10,380 nt of DNA from JBAXGW01 sp037139195 (lineage in GTDB: Bacteria; Bacteroidota; Bacteroidia; Bacteroidales; JAHJDW01), in contig JBAXGW010000103.1 of assembly GCA_037139195.1 (NCBI GenBank), positions 1-10,380 on the forward strand, read 5' to 3'. Shown one piece after another: positions 7,294-10,380 of this stretch. The position numbers and the translations under genes were made by a program. The number at the start of each line of letters is the position of its first letter. Position 1 is the first letter of the stretch. The notes under the pieces were generated by a model. It did not search any database, had not been told where the DNA came from, and worked only from the letters and a program-made list of their open reading frames with translations.

Positions 7294-7515
7294 TTAGAGA
7301 AATTCTGTTATTGTTAAAATCTTAGACATCGGTTTGTAAAAAACTGTTGGCACATAGTTTTTTGCTCTGTATCTTTCTATTTCAATATTAAGGTTTTTAT
7401 TACACGTATCGAGATTGCTGTTTAAACTAGGACAGCTTGCTAAATTATAATTAATAGGAATATCTTTTATTAAATTATAATCAATTTTTATTATGTCAAT
7501 TTTTTTGTTTCCCAT
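7294..7515 (-). CDS. Unknown 73-aa protein between EreA/TraB-like gene and gwsS
   Basis: I do not recognise it. It starts MGNKKIDIIKIDYNLIKDIP, has two Cys (28 and 38, spacing C-x9-C) in an Asn/Ser-rich middle (ASCPSLNSNLDTC), and ends with VPTVFYKPMSKILTITEFL. There is no signal peptide, membrane helix or double-glycine site, so a second exported precursor of the same kind is unlikely. Its ATG lies inside the end of the upstream gene (20-base overlap) and its stop is 1 base before the gwsS start, which argues for a real, translationally coupled gene rather than a chance frame. Possible roles are a precursor-binding or chaperone-like partner of GwsS, an immunity protein, or a divergent uncleaved peptide; the sequence alone does not decide. 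Confidence 0.65.
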   Translation of the reverse strand: MGNKKIDIIKIDYNLIKDIPINYNLASCPSLNSNLDTCNKNLNIEIERYRAKNYVPTVFYKPMSKILTITEFL

Positions 7516-8746
7516 TTTTTATTTGATATGTATTTATTTTTTTTTGTTTATTTTGGATAATAATATTAAAATTACCTTGTGGAAGAATTAATGGTTTTAT
7601 GTCATTTTTAGATTTTATCTCAATTACATCGATTGGAATTGCTTCTTCAATATCTTCATTATAATAATATGCAAAAACTAGAACTGGATAACCAATTGTA
7701 AGATATTTTTTATTAATAATTATTGCTTTGCGCCTGCCATTCATATACAACCAATCAGGTCGTCCATTAATATAAGCTGTTCGAGGATGAAAAACCTCAA
7801 TATCTAGCAGATTCATATTGTCAGTATCTTTCTTGTTACGGAAATAGTCATCTACAAATACGCTATCTTTATTCTTGTTAATGAAAATTGTAGGTTTTTT
7901 TATTTTTGCTAACTTATAATATGGGTCTTCACAATCTTTAGATTGCATTTCTGTCATTGTAGATTGATTTATTGACAATGGGTTAATTCCCGTCAACCTT
8001 TTTAGTTCTCCTCCCATAGAATTTTTTTCTTCAATAATATGACCAAACCCCGCATGTATAAGTATTTTAGCAGTGCTATCTTTTTTTAAAATTGCATTTA
8101 TATTAACAGCCATATTGAAATCTCTCGTGCTTAAATCAACCCTATATACAGAGTCATTAACCCAATGAATACTGTTTTTGCATGTATCCTCATATGCAAA
8201 TACGGTATATCCTATTCTCAATGCTTCACGTACTAAATCTCCGAATACAGGGTCTTTAATATAATATCCAGTTTTATAGTTTGGGTAATAACCATTATCT
8301 GATTTACTTAATGGTAAATCTTTAGCAGAATTTTTGAAATCTTCAGCTCCAAAATACCTATAACCATTGTTATATAATGCCTGCAACAATGTAAGTGTAA
8401 AGGCTCTATTCATTGGCATGTTATGGGCTTCATTTATAAGTATAATTTGTTCATTAGATGATTTGTCGATAATATATTTATATGCATTAATTGTGTCTTT
8501 GTTACTGAAATTGATTGAGTCTTTTTTTGTTATTTTATAACTATTTTTTTTACAAGAATAATCATCATTATACCCATTCATTGCCTGTTTATATTCTCCA
8601 ATAAATGAGAACATTACACATCTTTTTTGGCTTTCTTCCAATAATGAAATATTTTCGCTAAACAAATAATGTTTATTTCTCTCTTGTGAAAGAGTATTTT
8701 GAATTAATCCAAATAAAACAATTATAATTAAAAATAAGATTTTCAT
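7496..8746 (-). CDS. Secreted EreA/ChaN/TraB-like protein in the peptide operon
   Basis: 416 residues. It begins with a signal peptide (hydrophobic 3-15, probable cut after Ser20 in NTLS-QE; no lipobox), so the product is periplasmic or exported. The main domain (about 85-240) shows the two-motif pattern of the EreA/ChaN/TraB/Tiki superfamily: LINEAHNMPMNRAF (Glu106, His108), Glu135 in YFGAEDF, Arg208-Asp209...Met212-Ala213 (R-D-x-x-M-A), and LIHAGFGHI (His231, Gly233, His236). Members include erythromycin esterases, a haem-binding lipoprotein and metalloproteases, so chemistry cannot be inferred from fold alone. The C-terminal 110 residues are beta-rich (GYPVLVFAYYYNEDIEEAIP; LPQGNFNIII) and may form a small sandwich domain. 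It starts 3 bases after gwsG ends and overlaps the 73-aa gene, so it belongs to the cluster. It may act on the exported peptide or protect the cell. Confidence 0.75.
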   Translation of the reverse strand: MKILFLIIIVLFGLIQNTLSQERNKHYLFSENISLLEESQKRCVMFSFIGEYKQAMNGYNDDYSCKKNSYKITKKDSINFSNKDTINAYKYIIDKSSNEQIILINEAHNMPMNRAFTLTLLQALYNNGYRYFGAEDFKNSAKDLPLSKSDNGYYPNYKTGYYIKDPVFGDLVREALRIGYTVFAYEDTCKNSIHWVNDSVYRVDLSTRDFNMAVNINAILKKDSTAKILIHAGFGHIIEEKNSMGGELKRLTGINPLSINQSTMTEMQSKDCEDPYYKLAKIKKPTIFINKNKDSVFVDDYFRNKKDTDNMNLLDIEVFHPRTAYINGRPDWLYMNGRRKAIIINKKYLTIGYPVLVFAYYYNEDIEEAIPIDVIEIKSKNDIKPLILPQGNFNIIIQNKQKKINTYQIKNGKQKN

Positions 8747-8749
8747 GTT

Positions 8750-9709
8750 TTAATAATTAACTAAATAACGTGCTATTTTTTTTTCTAGTAAATAATTACA
8801 GGGCGTAGATACCATTCCAAATTGACCAATTGGATTGACTTCTAAAAATACGTACTCTTTATTTGGAGTGTAAATCATATCTATAGAACCTGTATCTAAA
8901 TTCATGTATTTCATGAATTTAATTATTTTTATTTCAATTTCTTTTGGCAGCTTATAAGGAATGCTTCTATTAGGTCTTGATAAATTATATTTTCTGAAAT
9001 CTATAGCTGTTTTTTCGTCATTTTGCGAAAAAATAGCCATAGAATAACATTTTTTATTTATATAAAAAATTCTTAATTCATACTTTTTATCTATTTTATT
9101 TTGTACTATTGATGGCGCAAATTCATCACTTAACTCGCTTATCTTAAGATTATCAAGTTCTTCTGTATAGAGAAAACACAATTTGCCATCAACTTTAAAT
9201 TGTGGCATATCTTGTATACATTTAGTAATTAAAGAATTTCCTTCTAGAAATATCTGTTCAACTTGCTTTTTATTAACAACAATATTCGTCTGAGGAATTA
9301 TTAATTCACATATACTAGCACAGTGTAAACTTTTAAGTTTACTTGAAGTAGAAGTATTAAAACATCCTAAACCATGAATGGAATCTAAGGTAGAATAAAT
9401 ATAATCTAATAAAAAGAACCGTTCTTTATATAAGTGATTAATTAAATCATTTTGAATGGGGAGTTCCCATTTAAAGTTGCTAAGATTAAATGAACCTCTT
9501 CTGTACCAATAAGAGCTAAAATCGGAAAGATTAATATCATTGTCCTGATTTTCAACTAATATAGATGTTTGCTTATTCTCAATTTTTAATTTTTTAAAAT
9601 ATACATTATCAGTTTCATTTAATCTTATGTATTTACACCCAAAGTATGTTATCCATTCTAAAACTTCACAGGTGCTTAAATCATTCTCATTTGATAGAAT
9701 TAGTATCAT
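8750..9709 (-). CDS. gwsG: ATP-grasp peptide maturase (graspetide macrocyclase)
   Basis: 319 residues, normal for the family. The N-terminus MILILSNENDLSTCEVLEWI and the segment SSYWYRRGSFNL are typical of GwsG / microviridin-type ATP-grasp ligases. Further marks are the helical part with LKSLHCASICELIIPQTNIV, a lysine in SLITKCI, the ELRIFYINKKCYSMAIFS strand pair, DFRKYN, Asp277 in DTGSIDMIY, and the metal-binding LEVNPIGQF (Glu290, Asn292). Relatives use ATP to activate Asp/Glu side chains of the core and join them to Thr/Ser hydroxyls or Lys amines. The precursor upstream has the expected Thr-rich then Asp-rich core. The gene follows the precursor after a terminator and 344 bases, and is 3 bases from the next gene. 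The first ATG is used because the conserved beta-strand starts directly after it. The sequence is very AT-rich. Confidence 0.92.
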   Translation of the reverse strand: MILILSNENDLSTCEVLEWITYFGCKYIRLNETDNVYFKKLKIENKQTSILVENQDNDINLSDFSSYWYRRGSFNLSNFKWELPIQNDLINHLYKERFFLLDYIYSTLDSIHGLGCFNTSTSSKLKSLHCASICELIIPQTNIVVNKKQVEQIFLEGNSLITKCIQDMPQFKVDGKLCFLYTEELDNLKISELSDEFAPSIVQNKIDKKYELRIFYINKKCYSMAIFSQNDEKTAIDFRKYNLSRPNRSIPYKLPKEIEIKIIKFMKYMNLDTGSIDMIYTPNKEYVFLEVNPIGQFGMVSTPCNYLLEKKIARYLVNY

Positions 9710-10001
9710 TATTGTTTTTGTTATTAAGGTAAAAAAATAAGATATTATTAAATAATGCGTTATATATTAATAAAAATTGCATCTGTTTTTTTACAAGGAC
9801 GCAATCTCCTCAATATTGAACATAATAATAATGCCATTTATAACACATTTTAGCTGATTGCACTGAATAATATGGCACATATCCTTAGATTCTACTCCTG
9901 ACAGGCGAAAAGAACTTTAATCTGGCTGTTTTGAATTTCAAATAATTTCAAACATTAAATCATTTTTATTTCTCATAAATATTGTTTTAAAAATGAAAAA
10001 T
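9710..10001. other. Spacer between precursor terminator and gwsG
   Basis: No convincing gene on either strand. Together with the terminator it separates the precursor from gwsG by 344 bases, so it should carry either a separate promoter for the maturase operon or a processing site for read-through RNA. I saw no full TTTG / TAnnTTTG promoter. AATTTCAAA occurs twice, 10 bp apart (9934-9942 and 9944-9952), as a possible protein-binding site. A 29-codon minus-strand frame (9791-9880) is probably chance. Confidence 0.6.
9934..9952. promoter_or_regulatory. Tandem AATTTCAAA repeat, one helical turn apart
   Basis: Two identical 9-mers AATTTCAAA start exactly 10 bp apart in the spacer upstream of gwsG, which would put both on the same DNA face. 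This is compatible with a direct-repeat operator of a response regulator or similar protein. The composition is AT-rich and the repeat short, so chance remains possible. Confidence 0.3.
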
Positions 10002-10047
10002 TACAATAAAAAAATCAGCAGTTGCTTGATTTCACAGCTGCTGATTT
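10002..10047 (-). terminator. Intrinsic terminator directly after the precursor gene
   Basis: AAATCAGCAG at 10012-10021 and CTGCTGATTT at 10038-10047 form a perfect 10-bp stem, with two further inner pairs (10023-10024 with 10035-10036). On the minus strand the stem runs straight into a tract of T's (complement of 10008-10014). It lies 6 bases after the precursor stop codon and reads in the same direction. It should end most precursor transcripts or partly block read-through into gwsG, giving far more precursor than enzyme mRNA. Confidence 0.88.
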
Positions 10048-10053
10048 GCTTAA

Positions 10054-10290
10054 TTATAAATTTCTTGTTGCTATTCTTGGCTGAGGGATACAATCGCCCC
10101 AATCATTATTCATGTCAGGAAAATCACCACCTTCCTTTGAAGTCCATTTTCCAGTATCATACTGAGTTCCACCTGTACATGCTTGAGATGATATTAGTTT
10201 CTCTCCGCCTAAAATTTTGTTTAATTGAGAAATCTTATGTTGTTTTAAATTTTCAAACAACAAATCATTAATACTTTCCATTTTTTTCAT
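10054..10290 (-). CDS. Graspetide-type precursor peptide with double-glycine leader
   Basis: 78 residues. The helical leader (1-29) begins MKKMESINDLLFENLKQHK and ends LNKILGG, with hydrophobic residues at -4 (Ile26) and -7 (Leu23) before the cut, as C39 peptidases require. The 49-residue core (30-78) has Cys38, then Thr39, Thr42, Thr46, Lys48, Thr50, Ser51 and Lys52, then Glu53, Asp56, Asp59, Asp63 and Asp66, then Cys67. This is the donor-then-acceptor order expected for ATP-grasp side-chain cross-linking. The tail IPQPRIATRNL has no acidic residue. It fits the GG-type precursor group of Bacteroidota RiPPs and sits upstream of gwsG, gwsS and the C39 exporter on the same strand, with its own terminator. 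Met1 is chosen, but Met4 is equally possible. No Shine-Dalgarno site is seen. An imperfect -7-like TTATTTTG (complement of 10370-10377) might be the promoter. Confidence 0.9.
   Translation of the reverse strand: MKKMESINDLLFENLKQHKISQLNKILGGEKLISSQACTGGTQYDTGKWTSKEGGDFPDMNNDWGDCIPQPRIATRNL
10204..10290 (-). other. Leader segment of the precursor, cut after Gly28-Gly29
   Basis: Codons 1-29 of the precursor. The predicted C39 cut lies between Gly29 and Glu30. GG also occurs at 40-41 and 54-55, but these lack the preceding amphipathic helix and hydrophobic -4/-7 residues, so they are less likely sites. Confidence 0.75.
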
Positions 10291-10380
10291 GGGTTAAAGT
10301 TTTTTTAATTAATAATACTTGTTAATTACAATACTTCGTTAAAAATTAATATAAATTACTGAAAATCAACAAAATAAGCA

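Noticed and set aside
7294..7515. Second exported precursor peptide
   Set aside because: No double-glycine site, no Thr-then-Asp core and no similarity to the leader of the 78-aa precursor.
9791..9880. 29-codon minus-strand frame in the spacer before gwsG, with AAGG just before ATG
   Set aside because: Too short, spacing to the AAGG is only two bases, Bacteroidota rarely use such sites, and the translation has no leader or core features.
9993..10271. 92-codon plus-strand frame opposite the precursor
   Set aside because: Antisense to the well-supported precursor gene and through its terminator; no domain or leader signal.

Overview
The window looks like accessory DNA from a low-GC member of the Bacteroidota, probably a Flavobacteriia- or Sphingobacteriia-like organism. 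The grounds are an AT-rich sequence, starts without Shine-Dalgarno sites, a secreted Ycf48-type repeat protein, an IS1634-type transposase of the Bacteroidota kind and, above all, a 'grasp-with-spasm' peptide-modification locus, a system I know mainly from this phylum. The species cannot be named from the sequence.

Left part (1-2240). The N-terminal 123 codons of an IS1634-like transposase run off the left edge on the minus strand. A 559-base stretch without a gene follows. It holds a segmented palindrome of about 150 bp (755-904), just upstream of a small orphan plus-strand gene with a hydrophobic C-terminal segment (931-1257). Next is a plus-strand secreted protein made almost entirely of five exact 41-residue Ycf48/BNR-like repeats (1388-2071). 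This part looks like a patchwork border next to the cluster.

Right part (2240-10290). All genes are on the minus strand and form one RiPP (ribosomally made, modified peptide) locus. Reading in the direction of transcription: a 78-aa double-glycine precursor peptide (10290-10054); a strong intrinsic terminator; a 344-base gap containing that terminator; the ATP-grasp maturase GwsG (9709-8750); a secreted EreA/ChaN/TraB-like protein (8746-7496); a 73-aa unknown (7515-7294); the SPASM-domain maturase GwsS (7292-6159); a C39-peptidase ABC exporter (6162-3973); an HlyD-type adaptor (3962-2652); and a 102-aa unknown (2597-2289) that ends against a second strong terminator. From gwsG to the adaptor the spacing is 3 nt, a 20-nt overlap, 1 nt, a 4-nt overlap and 10 nt, so these genes are very probably co-transcribed and partly translationally coupled.

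Likely working model, by family knowledge and inference: GwsG uses ATP to join Asp/Glu side chains of the precursor to Thr/Ser/Lys side chains, giving ester or amide macrocycles as in graspetides. GwsS assists or adds a further change. The C39 domain cuts after the GG leader while the ABC/HlyD pair, with an outer-membrane channel encoded elsewhere, exports the product. The most unusual points are a core peptide whose candidate cross-link residues are arranged with mirror symmetry about one point, and a secreted EreA/TraB-like protein built into the operon between the two maturase genes.
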